64,000 nucleotides of DNA from assembly GCA_034509495.1 (NCBI GenBank), contig CM067522.1:15085168-15149167 (forward strand), read 5' to 3'. How positions within the stretch are numbered: position 1 is the first letter of the stretch; every line of letters begins with the position of its first letter. Below are positions 1 through 9,704 of the stretch, piece by piece. Source of the DNA: Acestrorhynchus altus. Its lineage: Eukaryota > Chordata > Actinopteri > Characiformes > Acestrorhynchidae. Position numbers and translations under genes: made by a program. The notes under the pieces are model-generated. The model was not told the DNA's origin and searched no databases. It worked only from the letters and a program-made list of their open reading frames with translations.

Positions 1-303
1 AAGATAAAATAAATCATATTAGAGGCAGCGATGGGATGACAAAGTAAGACCCCCACCATGTGGACAATTATACTAACACACACTGCCACTGCTGTCATGC
101 ATATCATGAATCGGTGTTTGGGTTGGGCATGTGTGTGAGGTGTCCCCTCTCAATTGACCTGTCCCTGCTCTGTCACTAAATGTGTTCTTTCATACTAACT
201 GTCACAAGACTGGAGAGGTTTTGTTGAAGTACAAACATCGAGAGCTTCATTCAGGCTAATACTATATTAATAATGATCAGTGGTGATTCATCACTGCTGA
301 TAC
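1..303. other. Unassigned unique sequence
   Basis: No open frame, repeat end or RNA signature that I recognise. Base composition is ordinary for the window (AT-leaning). Confidence 0.4.
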
Positions 304-353
304 AATTTAGTCCAAAATTGATCTGCACTTTCTGGGTAGTTACATGTAGTTTT
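304..353 (+). repeat. Short terminal fragment of the TTAA-flanked MITE family
   Basis: The segment around GATCTGCACTTTCTGGGTAG and the following GTTACATGTAGTTTTG match the terminal ~50 bp of the family seen complete near 48.2 kb (GATCTACACTTTG...GTTACATGCTATTTTG). It stops where a reverse-oriented Tc1-like MITE begins. The piece is short, so the assignment is tentative. Confidence 0.4.
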
Positions 354-612
354 GGGCATTAAGAGCATTAGTGAGGTCAGGGTATTGGATGATCACCACC
401 CCACCTCAAACTCAACAACACACATCCCATAAGTACTGGATGGAGCACCATCATTTCAAAGAACTCAGTTCCAGTGCTCCATATCACTATAGCCCACACA
501 GGGCATAGGCATGATGGCAATAGGAATAGGTTGACGTATATCAGAGAGTCCTTTTCTATTGGCAGTGCTTCTCTACGGGGTCTTGACAAGCAAACATTTG
601 GATGTATATTGT
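354..612 (-). mobile_element. Tc1-like MITE, reverse, internally deleted
   Basis: Read on the minus strand, this matches the short non-autonomous Tc1-like element repeated through the window: the ATTTGGA end, the TCCTTTTCTATTGGCAGTGC block, GGAGCACCATCATTTCA and GAGCATTAGTGAGGTCAGG. The part between the AAACATTTGGA end and the CTACGGGGTCTTGACAAGC block is missing. The two opposing open frames here (93 and 72 codons) lie inside the repeat and are not genes. Confidence 0.65.
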
Positions 613-1378
613 ATGAATGCTTGGCCATAGTCACATGTAATGTGAAATTGCAGTGCACTGGTGTATTATTAGTGTTGTTCCTTAATAAATGAAATTATCA
701 TTTGCAAAGGCTCATTAAAGCTCTTTATCACAGAATACAGTATGTGCTCCTGTGTTCCAAAAGCTTTGTGAAGTAAAGAGCAAAGAAAGAAGAGCAAAGA
801 AATTTCCTATTTCAATATTAACAATTTCTTACTGACTGAAAAAGCTGTTCCACTTTCCACAAAAGTGTCGCCCGCTGCTCTCACCAGCCACTGGTCAGTG
901 AAATAATGCTGGCATAGTGAAAAAAAATAGCAACACATGTGGAGTGGTCTGATAATGAACAAAACGTTCATAGTATTTTCAGCTCCACATGATGCAGACG
1001 GTGTGTCAAGATGAGTTGACGCCGTCAGCTGCTCGGAGTAATGACTGCTGCTCAGGAGAGATGCTCTCACTTCCTCGTGGACAGGCTGAGAAGTACCAGA
1101 CATCAGAATCAGCACTTCTGAAGTCCACATTCACACTACATTTCTCACACTCCCACACGGATGCTGGCTAATTAATTTCAGCTGATGGTCAGTAGATAAC
1201 AAATATAGCTAAGATTGATGAATGGCATAAATTAGCACAAACAAAGTGGGACCAGGTGTGAAAACCTGTCAGTTTTATGCCATCGCTACTCATAACAGCA
1301 GTGGTTCTAAATTTCTATCAGTAAGTAATAAGGAGCACTGACCTGATCTGGTGCACAGATACTTTTTAAGCTTTTTAA
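613..1378. other. Unassigned sequence
   Basis: Two overlapping opposite-strand frames (about 107 codons minus at 807-1130 and 60 codons plus at 989-1171) show no family resemblance. No repeat ends were recognised. Confidence 0.35.
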
Positions 1379-1837
1379 GCTCTTAGAACCCGAGATCCAC
1401 ACCTTGTGGGGAGTTACATGCCATTTCTAGGTTTCATATCTCAGTATCACAGTAATGTACAGAATATACTCTTTCCCTTTCTAATCATGGTGGTCTTATC
1501 ATTATATGATGACCTGTCAGCAAGTAATTCAGCTCAGAATACAGCTAAAATTCACTCATTTCCAACTGAAATAAACCCCACCTTCAAATCCAAAGGAGCA
1601 TTCCAGTGCATGTTTACTCCTCTGTCCATGTACACATGCTCAACCTGCATACACACTCTGACTGATCAATGAGAGGGGGCAGGGCTAATGATATCCCAGA
1701 CATTGGGTTACAGAGGAAAATGAACAGGGAGGGTCTGTTTGTTCTCTCTCTCTTTTTTTGAGTGTTCAAATTTTGGATTAAAAGTCCTGAGAAGGGATAA
1801 TACTGATACATATGTAAAAAAACAAAAATAAAATCAT
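1379..1837 (+). mobile_element. TTAA-flanked MITE family, 3'-truncated copy
   Basis: It begins CTCTTAGAACCCGAGATCCA, the family's terminal motif, then TTGTGGGGAGTTACATGCC and CATATCTCAGTATCACAGTA. It continues through the internal blocks CATGCTCAACCTGCATAC and CTGACTGATCAATGAGAGG that recur in the copies at 36.4 and 48.2 kb. It ends where a reverse Tc1-like MITE starts, so the second terminus is lost. No transposase frame is present. Confidence 0.7.
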
Positions 1838-1999
1838 GGAGCACCATCATTCACAGCTCAATGGAGGAGTTTACCCCTCTTTACTCCCCTCTAGCCCTTA
1901 GTGTTATTTTATTCTTCCTCAGTCAGTCCTATTCTTTTGGCAGTACTCTGCACGGACCAGGCAAACTGTATGAGCTTTTGCACATCTGTGTCAGCAATT
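1838..1999 (-). mobile_element. Tc1-like MITE fragment, reverse
   Basis: Contains GGAGCACCATCATT, CACAGCTCAATGGAGGAG, CCTATTCTTTTGGCAGTAC and TTTGCACATCTGTGTCAGC in the order expected for a reverse copy of the window's Tc1-like MITE. There is a small internal deletion, and the terminal CAAACATTTGG end is not recognisable. Confidence 0.6.
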
Positions 2000-2600
2000 G
2001 GTAAGTTTCTGAATATAAAATGTATACTATTTTGGACTCCCGCACATGGATCTCTGTGACCTTACTGTACGCACTCTACCTTCTTTTTTTATTTTTGAAC
2101 ATGATTGGTAATGTCAGCATTTCAGCCCTAATGCTGTTGCAATTGCAAACCCTAACTGCAGCAATAACTGCGGTTACATTTCTTAATGCTAGTTTTTAAA
2201 AGCTGTAAGTACGATTTTTAATGCGGAGGGGCACACGTGTCTTTTTAAGCATACACTAACTCAAGTTCATAAGGAATATATGTCATTTACAAGCATGTAG
2301 GAGCCATCTCTGAGGGGATATCAGCGGAGCCCCTATGTCACATCCACGCTCCGATAAATGCAGGGTTTTATCGTTTCACCACTGATGACTATTCCAGCAG
2401 TGTCTGGTAGACCTGACCGTGCATAGCTTACATATGGTCACCCCAATCACCCACTCACAGTCCAGTGCACCCGGCACAAGTGTGTGTGTGACTTTGCGAG
2501 GGTGGGAGAGCTTAGGCCGGAGATAGGTCATGGTCAAATGAGCTGGATCTTACACAGATGCATACATGTGCTCGCGCACATGCACAGTGAGAGCACACAT
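2000..2600. other. Unassigned sequence
   Basis: No known repeat end and no convincing coding potential. Mixed composition, with a few CpGs near 2.3 kb. Confidence 0.35.
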
Positions 2601-2608
2601 GGTGTAAA

Positions 2609-2621
2609 AGGTCAGAGGTCA
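2609..2621 (+). promoter_or_regulatory. Perfect DR1 nuclear-receptor motif
   Basis: AGGTCA-G-AGGTCA: two exact consensus half-sites with a 1-base spacer, the layout bound by RXR heterodimers, HNF4 and COUP-TF family receptors. The motif is exact; binding is inferred. Confidence 0.35.
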
Positions 2622-2801
2622 ACATACTTCTTTTCATATTTTTTTCTACAAAAAAACAGCGCAGCGTAAACACCCCTTGCAAGCTGCAATTCTACACATT
2701 CTCAAAGGTGAACCTTTTTTGATATAAAAAGCTGCCAGGTGTGGAAAGCCTCGGTGTAAAAGGGACTGGTAATTAACACATAGTTAAACTCACGTTTACC
2801 T

Positions 2802-2820
2802 GAAGTTCACGGTGAACTTC
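2802..2820. promoter_or_regulatory. Perfect 19-base inverted repeat (AGTTCA IR3)
   Basis: GAAGTTCAC-G-GTGAACTTC has 9-base arms with no mismatch. It contains AGTTCA and TGAACT separated by three bases, an IR3 arrangement of the variant nuclear-receptor half-site. Chance or a non-receptor palindrome cannot be excluded. Confidence 0.3.
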
Positions 2821-3006
2821 CTCCATCCAAGCAACCAAAGTAAAGGAGGCCAAGGCATCACATATGGCCGTACTTTCCCAACTCCTCCGCCGTCACTGTT
2901 ATGGAAAGCCCCATTTCGGCCGAAACGCTCCACAGACATACGCAAACATTAAGCAGACATGTGGTGCGCTTTATGAAGAATGGCATCATGGGAGTTAAGG
3001 AGAAGG

Positions 3007-3013
3007 TATAAAA
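3007..3013 (+). promoter_or_regulatory. TATA-like box
   Basis: TATAAAA followed by CGG, in a GC-mixed context. It is a candidate core promoter element only; no exon is visible downstream before the microsatellites at 3.3 kb. Confidence 0.15.
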
Positions 3014-3304
3014 CGGTGTGCGAGTACAGAGCATCTTATAATGTAGTTGAGTGCTGTAACTTTCAACCCCCAGGATGAGTTATGGACTGAGCTCCAGAGT
3101 GCACGGTTAATATGGCCATATCAAATGCATGGAAATACACTCCTACTGTGAAATGGGACACAACAGGAAATAGCTTAATGTTTTTTTCCTGGACGAGAGG
3201 GGCCAATAACTGTCACTTCAGCTTAGAAGACTTGAACATAAAGGTCCAACGTCTGCTCCAAAGTTTGGGATGGAAGTCTTCACAATTAAATAGGTAGAGA
3301 GCTG

Positions 3305-3346
3305 ACACACACACACGCACGCACACACGCAAGCACGCACGCACAA

Positions 3347-3382
<36 letters not shown>

Positions 3383-3389
3383 ACACACA
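3305..3389. repeat. (CA)n microsatellite, interrupted
   Basis: About 85 bp of CA/ACGC dinucleotides with a few interruptions (GCACGC, AAACCC, TACA). The minus-strand frame here is a translated microsatellite. Confidence 0.95.
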
Positions 3390-3461
3390 GATACACATGA
3401 GATGTCCTAGCCAGAACCTTCTGACAGCATAATAGAAATACCTGTGTGTGTGCCTACATGA

Positions 3462-3467
3462 GTGTGT

Positions 3468-3537
<70 letters not shown>
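3462..3537. repeat. (TG)n microsatellite
   Basis: Roughly 38 TG units with one TA interruption. With the CA tract just upstream it makes an imperfect inverted pair about 75 bp apart. Confidence 0.95.
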
Positions 3538-3538
<1 letters not shown>

Positions 3539-3847
3539 GAATTTAATACTTTTCGCTCATCTTATTGAGGGAACATGAGGGAACATGACATTTACAGGCT
3601 GGGTTTTTAAGTGGAGGACCATCAACTGGAAATGCACACACAGCAGGCACACACAACAGTCAGTAGACAATGTTGCACCACAGTGCCACACAAAGACTTT
3701 GGCAATGTAACCCATCCCCACCGCAGCAGTATTTTTTAAAAGCTTTTATTTTCTGGTAGAAGTTGGAAACTGAATCAACCACTCCATTCAATCATTACTG
3801 AGGGATCAAGTTGGAGTGGAAATGTTTGTCAGTAGTTCATTGCTGCT
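3538..3847. other. Unassigned sequence
   Basis: Contains a tandem duplication of GAGGGAACAT near 3567-3588 and otherwise nothing recognised. Confidence 0.35.
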
Positions 3848-4039
3848 ACTAGAGGTCTGTATGGACCCATTCTTTAAATCCCATTCCCACCCGCTCCCAT
3901 TTCTGCCTGCTCCCACCAAAAATTGTGCCAAAATGTAGATCTCCTGGCCTGATCCCACCCAAAATCTTAAAGACTTCCCTTTAGTTCACTTAGTTTTGTC
4001 ATTTATAGAAAAAAATAACACAATTTATGTGTTCAGCTG

Positions 4040-4340
4040 GGGCGGCACGGTGGCGCAGTGGATAGTGGATAGTTCGATCCCCGGGTGGGGTGACCTGGGA
4101 AGTTTCTGTGTGGAGTTTTCATGTTCTCCCCGTGTTCGTGTGGGTTTCCTCTGGGTACTCTGGTTTCCCCCACAGTCCAAAGACATGCATGGTAGGTGAA
4201 TTGGTGACTCTAAAGTGGCCCTGTGTGTGCGCCCTGTCTAGGGTTGTTTCCCGCCCTTGCGCTCAGAGTTGCCGGCTGGGCACCGGCTCACCCGTGACCC
4301 TATTCAGGAATAAGCGGTTCAGAAAATGGATGGATGGATG
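4040..4340 (+). mobile_element. tRNA-derived SINE (DANA/Mermaid-like) with target-site duplications
   Basis: The copy starts GGGCGGCACGGTGGCGCAGTGG and ends in AAGCGGTTCAGAAAATGG followed by three GGAT units, typical of this fish SINE type. An A-box-like TGGCGCAGTGG lies at 4051-4061 and a B-box GTTCGATCC at 4072-4080. They are only ~21 bp apart start to start, so roughly 30 bp of the tRNA-like head are missing. The body carries GTTCTCCCCGTG, GGGTTTCCTC and CAGTCCAAAGACATGCATGG. Perfect 10-base duplications TGTTCAGCTG lie at 4030-4039 and 4341-4350, extendable to 13 bases with ATG. Frames across it (67 and 97 codons) are not genes. Confidence 0.85.
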
Positions 4341-4438
4341 TGTTCAGCTGTTTTTCCTTGTTAATGATGTTCATGTTCATTGAACATGATAATTATTGCA
4401 TGAATATCATAATTGCCTATAGACTAAATTTGTGATGC

Positions 4439-4464
4439 ATATGTTTCATATACATGAAACATAT
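4439..4464. repeat. 11-bp-arm hairpin
   Basis: Arms ATATGTTTCAT and ATGAAACATAT are separated by ATAC, in the right half of the split repeat. Probably a by-product of that element. Confidence 0.5.
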
Positions 4465-4617
4465 ACAACACATATACTGTACATTTTTTCATGTATATGT
4501 TCACCTGTTCCCACACTCCCACTGGATTGATTAACTACCTGCTCCCACACACAAGTCCCGGTCTACAAAATACTGTGAAGGGGCCTGAAAGTTCCACAGT
4601 TCCACTGGTGAAACTGA

Positions 4618-4866
4618 GATTTGGTTTCTTTGGTCAGTGTTAAAGTGGTGTTCTCTAAAGTGTGTTACTTATCAGCTGTAGTCTCTCAGAAACTTCCATC
4701 TTCTGATGCTATTGTGGATGTAGAACTGCAGATGCTGTCAGAGCTTCCTCTAGTCCCAAGAGCCTTTGATGGTGTAGGAAAGTGTATTATTGACACCCTG
4801 GTTTTATTTGGTAATCACTCTAGTGAACAGAATGCAAATTTGCTATACTACCATTCTTCTTCACTC
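4618..4866 (+). other. Open, coding-like segment of unknown origin
   Basis: The frame stays open from just after a TGA at 4615-4617 through 4938, where it has already run into the adjoining MITE. The residues before the MITE look protein-like (for example VDVELQMLSELPLVPRAFDG) and lack the low-complexity bias of most frames here. There is no ATG near the start and no recognised domain. It could be a decayed transposon or retroposed exon fragment, or chance. No function is proposed. Confidence 0.2.
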
Positions 4867-5015
4867 TTAGAACCCAAGATCTGTCTTTGTGGTAGTTGCA
4901 TGATGTTTTCCAGGCTTCATAACTCAGGATCAGAGTAACTTAAGACAGACACATATCAAACTACAAGACTTGCCCTATTAATGCTTGGAAATACCCTATG
5001 TACTTATTTCCAACT
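4867..5015 (+). mobile_element. TTAA-flanked MITE family, internally deleted copy
   Basis: Starts with CTCTTAGAACCCAAGATC (from 4864) and CATAACTCAGGATCAGAGTA, then jumps to TTTCCAACTGAATTAA, skipping ~50-100 bp present in longer copies. The remainder of the element is absent. Confidence 0.6.
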
Positions 5016-5244
5016 GAATTAACTCAGAGCAACTGTAATCATCGTCATGATTATCCTCTATAAACTTTATTAATTTTTTTTGTTGATTTAAATACACTGG
5101 TTTTAGGCATAAACCAGTTATACACTGCTAAAGGATCATTTTGTGGCAGTGGCATATTAAGCAAGAGTCTGTTGGTGGTATGACAATTTTGAGACACATG
5201 TAGCTCAGGCCTACACAAACAGAGGACAATGATGACACGCGCAA

Positions 5245-5303
5245 AACACACACACACACACACACATACACACACACACACACATACATACACACACACA
5301 CAA
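5245..5303. repeat. (CA)n microsatellite
   Basis: CA units with TA interruptions. The two minus-strand CV-rich frames at 5051-5310 are translations of this tract. Confidence 0.95.
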
Positions 5304-6099
5304 ACCACATACCCTTTATCTCACTTCTGTTATCCTCTCCTCTCTATCTCTCCTCTATAAACGTTTAAACTCTTGTCTCAGTGCTCTTCAGTGTGTGGAG
5401 AGGAGGAGAGCAGGAGAATGAGGTCGGAGAGAGCTAGGGCTGAGAGGCCAAAGGAAGCTCATAAACCCGCAGCTCTGGGGTCAGCGCTCACACATCCACA
5501 GTGCTAAGAGGAACCATAAAAATTCAACAGCAGGCGTCCCTCGTTAGTCCAGCCAGATAAACTCCAGCACTGAGTCACGACATGCCCACAGTCCAGCTGA
5601 GACACACACCATCCAGATAATAAAATGGGTAAGACACATCAGTAACACATACCCATCATACAACACAAACACTGTGTTTGAATAATGCATAAATGTGATC
5701 CTGGATAATTCACACACCCACAATCTCTCAGGATTAGCCTAAAAGGTAATGATATAAAGAATATAATGTATCAGGAATCTTTTAGAAGTCAAAATCACAA
5801 ATACGTCACCATATTTTCCTTTTGAAACATGACCATAATAACAATATTAAGATTGCATGGTAATGAATGATGCCACAGCCACCATACGAGAGTCTCATAT
5901 GTGTCAGAACCGAGGAAATATTCTCCAAGTGTGTCCAGTCGTCCAATGACTTTGCATCAAAAGCAGTAAAAATAGTTAGCAGTAAAATGTTTTCTGGCAT
6001 TTTTTGATAAAATGAGTCCTAGTGACTTGAAACAAATTTTATTTATTCCAGAATTTCAGTTTTAATGAGTTTAGGAATAACATAAACTTCATCATCCTC
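5304..6099. other. Unassigned sequence
   Basis: A purine-rich stretch (GAGGAGGAGAGCAGGAG near 5400) and ordinary AT-leaning DNA. No repeat end or coding signal recognised. Confidence 0.35.
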
Positions 6100-6460
6100 T
6101 TCCTCTTTTACCTTCAACTCTTCCAAGCATGATCTTTTTCCAGTGAATCAGTTCTCATAATGTGTCCAAAGTGATAAACTTCAGCCTGACCATCTGGGCT
6201 TCCAGTAAGAGGGTAAGCTTGATTTGGTCCAGGATCCATTTGTTTGTCTTCTTTGCTGTCCAGGGAACTCTTCAGAAGTTCTGCAGCACCAGAGTTCAAA
6301 GGCGTCTATATTTCTCCTGGGTGTCTCCTTGTTTATTGTCGAGTTTTTGCAACCATACAGAACCACAGAGGAAACCTTGTCTGGATCATTCTGATCTTTA
6401 TAAAGACAGATCTTTACATTTGAAGATCTTTTCAAGCTCCTTCATCCTGTCCTGCTGAGT
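6100..6460 (-). pseudogene. LINE reverse-transcriptase C-terminal fragment, frameshifted
   Basis: Minus-strand translation gives VVLYGCKNSTI, then RRNIDAFELWCCR, and in a shifted frame YHFGHIMRTDSLEKD. These correspond to the YGCE-W, AFE-WC-R and FGH-MR-DSLEK blocks that follow the RT catalytic region in many non-LTR retrotransposon ORF2 proteins. The two halves are in different frames, so the gene is broken. The catalytic YxDD region is not present. The plus-strand 98-codon frame over the same DNA is a shadow. Confidence 0.65.
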
Positions 6461-6689
6461 GACAATCTGTGTCGACTTCTTGAGTGCTGGATCCTTTGTT
6501 GTTAATAACTAAACTGAGTATGCAAAAGCTGTCCTTCTTCTCTACATCTTCTCCAGCAATGTTTTTCCTGTCGCTGACCTTACTCTTCAAAGTCCCCCCT
6601 TTTTACTCTTTTAAACCTTTTTTCATAAGGGTTATAGACTTCTGCATATGAGTGTTGTGTCATCCACAACTTAGTGATTTAACGTGATT
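6461..6689 (-). other. Possible 5' continuation of the LINE fragment
   Basis: Minus-strand reading continues from the RT fragment but soon meets stops. No diagnostic motif is visible. Confidence 0.2.
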
Positions 6690-6870
6690 AGGTGATTAGC
6701 ATGTTCTCCTCCCAGCACTGGAGGTCTTGGGCCCACCTGAGCTTTGTCTCTCCCTGCTCTGCTCCAGGAACTGTGGTTTCCTCTCCATATTAAAAACAAA
6801 CAAAACAAACAAAAATGAACAATGATATCAGGTGAATTGGCTACCTGAATTACTCTTGTGACTGAACCCT
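6690..6870 (+). repeat. Possible decayed SINE
   Basis: GTGATTAGCATGTTCTCCTC, CTGTGGTTTCCTCTCC and CAGGTGAATTGGCTACC occur in the order and spacing expected for the head, mid-body and GTGAATTGG block of the fish tRNA SINEs, with an AAACAAACAAA insertion. There is no intact B box. Confidence 0.3.
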
Positions 6871-7149
6871 GATGAACCTCTTAGTGCTCATGCAGTCTTC
6901 CAAGTGAACGGTTGTTTCCAGTAGAGAGTAAACTGAGTGTGATTGAGTGTCCTTGGGTCTCTAGAAAGTTGCTCTATTAGTGTAAGTAACTGTGTTATAA
7001 AAAGTAAACATGAACTGAAAATTAGTTTTCAGTCTGTTAATATGTGAATAATTTTAAGTTCCTTTATTCCCGTGTTCTCAGTTTTTGAAGAAATATGGAC
7101 TTGTTTTGTAGCTCAGTGAGGCAGTGTTTAGGAATATATATTATGCTTG

Positions 7150-7720
7150 ATCCTATCTAATAGCCACATGGATCCATAAACAAATCAGCTCTGCAGTACA
7201 GAGTTGAGACCATGAGAAACAGACCAAAACAAGCAGACAGAAGTTGGGTAGTTGTTTCCTGCTGATCCAAAACTGATATTATCACCACTGTTTGACAGAT
7301 CGGACTCATGCTGGAATGCAGTGTTTTCTTTCCTTCAAACAGTGCTTTTCTGATGGTGAACTCATTAACAGTAACATTAGCCAATATGAGAAAGGCCCAA
7401 GTTACCTTGCGTTTCTTTATGACCTCGCAGACTATTACAAGCCACTCCTGAGTAGGGTAATAATGGTCTTGAATTTCCTCCATTTCGACTGTTGGGTCCA
7501 AACTTTTTAGAGAGAGTTTTGTAACCTTTGCCAGCCTGCTTTAGCATCAACACCTCTTCTTCTAAGCTACCTCAGAAATCTCCTTTGTTCATGCCATGAT
7601 ACTCTTCCACAAACAGTGCTGATCAGACTTTGATAGATCTGTGTTCTTTAAAGAAAACAGGTTCCCAAACTCTCACGCACCCCTGTATTTGTGGATATAT
7701 AACTATAGTTGATTATATCT
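7150..7720 (-). mobile_element. Tc1-related non-autonomous element or transposase relic
   Basis: The segment with GAAAGGCCCAAGTTACCTTG, TTTATGACCTCGCAGACTA, TTTCGACTGTTGGGTCCAAA and TCTCCTTTGTTCATGCCATG matches a fish-wide Tc1-related repeat I recognise from memory. The 114-codon minus frame at 7157-7501 lies in it and I treat it as part of the repeat. Its other terminus appears separately near 51.9-52.06 kb. Confidence 0.5.
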
Positions 7721-7889
7721 TTGGAGTGAAAGTAAAAATAAACAGAATGGATCTTCTAATAAAAAGAATAATGTCTTCTTATAAAAAAGACCACAGTGAG
7801 AATGTGCAGCAGTGGTACATCAGGTGAACCAATGGTCCAAAAGCTTTGTCTCAGCCAGTCTGTGTCCTGCAGACATGTGTGAGAGGTTA

Positions 7890-8240
7890 ACCAGAACCTC
7901 CTGACCAGAGGAGGATGAGAGCAGGGAGGACAGACCACCTAGCAGCCTTGCAGAGTGACTGCAAAGGCCTCAGCCCACGCTGGGCCCATGCCGGCCCCTG
8001 CAGGCGCATAAATAACCCGGACGGGGGCCGTTCATCATCACTTATTGGTGTATGTACATGCTGTGGGTTTGTGGGAACATGATTGGTCGGTGCATTCATC
8101 AATCTGATAGGAATCGGTCCCATATAAGGCCATATAAATCATTAGTCTGGCGAGGGCCGAAGCCTCATGGAGCAGATAGTGATTATTGATGGTTTAATCC
8201 AGCCCACGCATGTTTGCATTCAGGGGAAGTCTCAACAGCC
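7890..8240. other. Repeat-poor block with CArG box; candidate conserved non-coding element
   Basis: Comparatively GC-rich unique DNA (GGGCCCATGCCGGCCCCTGC and CGCATAAATAACCCGG) with an exact SRF motif at 8120-8129 and many homeodomain-like ATTA/TAAT cores. Conservation is inferred from texture only. Confidence 0.3.
8120..8129 (+). promoter_or_regulatory. CArG box (SRF site)
   Basis: CCATATAAGG is an exact CC(A/T)6GG match. It is followed immediately by a near-match CCATATAAAT at 8130-8139. Tandem CArG-like sites are typical of muscle and immediate-early enhancers. Confidence 0.35.
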
Positions 8241-9055
8241 TTTTTTGCCATTATTGTCTTCTATCTGTCTGGCTTATAATATGACTATTAGGACTATTTT
8301 CATAAAGACCTTCTATTACTATTACTATATAATATAATAAGAAGGTCCTGACAAGGCAATGAACCCTGACTTATTTTAGTTTGGTTTCTTCATTCCAGGA
8401 TACAATTTTCAAAAGCAAATAATGCTTGTGGAATGAGAAGATATCAGGATATGCCCTCAAAGGACCTCCAAAATGATAAACAACAACCAAAAGGGAAAAT
8501 TTCGGGAGAAAGGAGAGATCGAGCTTATAATGAGCTCTGACATTGTGGAGGTTCGTCTTTCAGAAGTCTCCAGTTGTCCTCCATCAGAGCACTCGTCTGT
8601 GTGTTTTCTTTCTTTCTGCTTTTCTTGGGTGAAGTTTAGCAGGATGCTTTCAAAAAATGGCCCTGAGGGTGAACAATCTTCTCAAAAAGTAAACAGAGTC
8701 ACACTGACCTTGCCAAGAGAACACTACTGCTGACAAGCCACACTGTTTTAAAACTCTGCCTAGCAAGGGTCATGGTTATAAGTGAGCTTTTTTCTTCTCC
8801 CACTCCCGACAAAAATACTGCGAATTTAGAAAAGCGAGTGTGCCAAAACCCATGTAATTAATGAACCTTTTCAACAAGAAAAAACGAGACCTACTGTGTT
8901 TTACCAAGCCGCCCCAAAACACGTCTTGCTGAAGAAAAGTCTGTGAGATGATGGAAATGGCCGGGGGAGAGCAGAGGGGTGAAAAATTCCTCACCGGTTT
9001 ATTTAAGGGCCGGATATGAGTCAGTTTAAAAGCATGTGTTTTTGGTTTAACACTG
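8241..9055. other. Unassigned, mostly unique sequence
   Basis: AT-leaning to 8.4 kb, then more balanced composition to 9.0 kb. No repeat ends seen, and the 86-codon plus frame at 8473-8733 has no recognised domain. Could include further non-coding conservation around 8.76-9.0 kb. Confidence 0.3.
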
Positions 9056-9068
9056 GGGTCAGAGGTCA
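9056..9068 (+). promoter_or_regulatory. DR1 nuclear-receptor motif
   Basis: GGGTCA-G-AGGTCA, an exact DR1 with one variant but commonly bound half-site. It is one of three DR1s in the window. Confidence 0.35.
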
Positions 9069-9174
9069 GCGGTCCTTGGCTCAGAGTGAGGTGGTCAGTT
9101 CTTCAGACGTGCAATGTGATAAGCCTCCAAATACCTCAGAGTGACTCCCTTGTGTGCCCAAATACATTCTCCCA

Positions 9175-9221
9175 ACACACACACACACACACACACGCAC
9201 ACACACACACATACACACACA
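9175..9221. repeat. (CA)n microsatellite
   Basis: About 23 units with GC and TA interruptions. Confidence 0.95.
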
Positions 9222-9704
9222 GTGGAGAGGTGCAACCCTTTGGGGATACTTACAAGCCAGTCCAGAGCCTGTAGTGTGTCGTCTGACCTTTCCTGTTACT
9301 AAATCCAGGGGTTAGACCCGGTTGAAGGACATTCTAGTCTGGAAAAAAAAGGATACCCGGTTCATTAACTGAGGCAATACACTCAAAGAAAAAACCAAGA
9401 CAGTTAGAAACTGAAACTGAGCTCAGACTACAATCTACAGTCAGGTCTATTTTAATGAAGGTATTCAGAAGTATTGCAGTACACGATAATGTGCTTCTAG
9501 TAAGCTCCTCATAATGAACTGTGAATCATTTTAATATTAAAAAAAGATTTCTTGATATAATGTCAAGCAAATATTTAAAAAACAATTGGAGAGACAAGAA
9601 AAACTAGTAAAAGGCCAAGAAAAACAACAAAAAGAGCATTAAATATTGCAATAACAAAGTCTGTACACACTGACTAGAGTGCTGTAATACGTACTGTGCT
9701 TATT
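9222..9704. other. Unassigned AT-rich sequence
   Basis: A-rich runs and no recognisable ends or frames. Confidence 0.35.

Larger units (their letters stand above)
2600..3060. other. Repeat-poor, motif-rich block; candidate regulatory element
   Basis: This block has no recognisable repeat and holds several exact motifs: a perfect DR1 (2609-2621), a 19-base inverted repeat GAAGTTCACGGTGAACTTC (2802-2820), a 12-base palindrome TTTCGGCCGAAA near 2915 and a TATA-like TATAAAA (3007-3013). It is more CpG-rich than its flanks. The regulatory role is inferred, since no transcript or exon can be seen. Confidence 0.3.
3848..4563 (+). mobile_element. Interspersed repeat split by a SINE insertion
   Basis: Left part 3848-4039 and right part 4341-4563 flank the SINE. 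The left part starts TAGAGGTCTGTATGGACCC and carries CCCACCCGCTCCCATTTC and CTGCTCCCACCAAAAATTG. The right part has CCTGCTCCCACACACAAG and ends near TCCCGGTCTAC. The ends read roughly as inverted copies (TAGAGGTC against GTCTAC). This resembles a fish non-autonomous DNA transposon rich in CTCCCAC blocks; the superfamily is not assigned. Confidence 0.4.

Noticed and set aside
4040..4340. A and B boxes considered as a tRNA gene
   Set aside because: The boxes are too close, no cloverleaf forms, and the SINE body and tail follow.
7157..7501. 114-codon minus frame that could be taken for a gene
   Set aside because: The DNA matches a dispersed Tc1-related fish repeat, so the frame belongs to the repeat.
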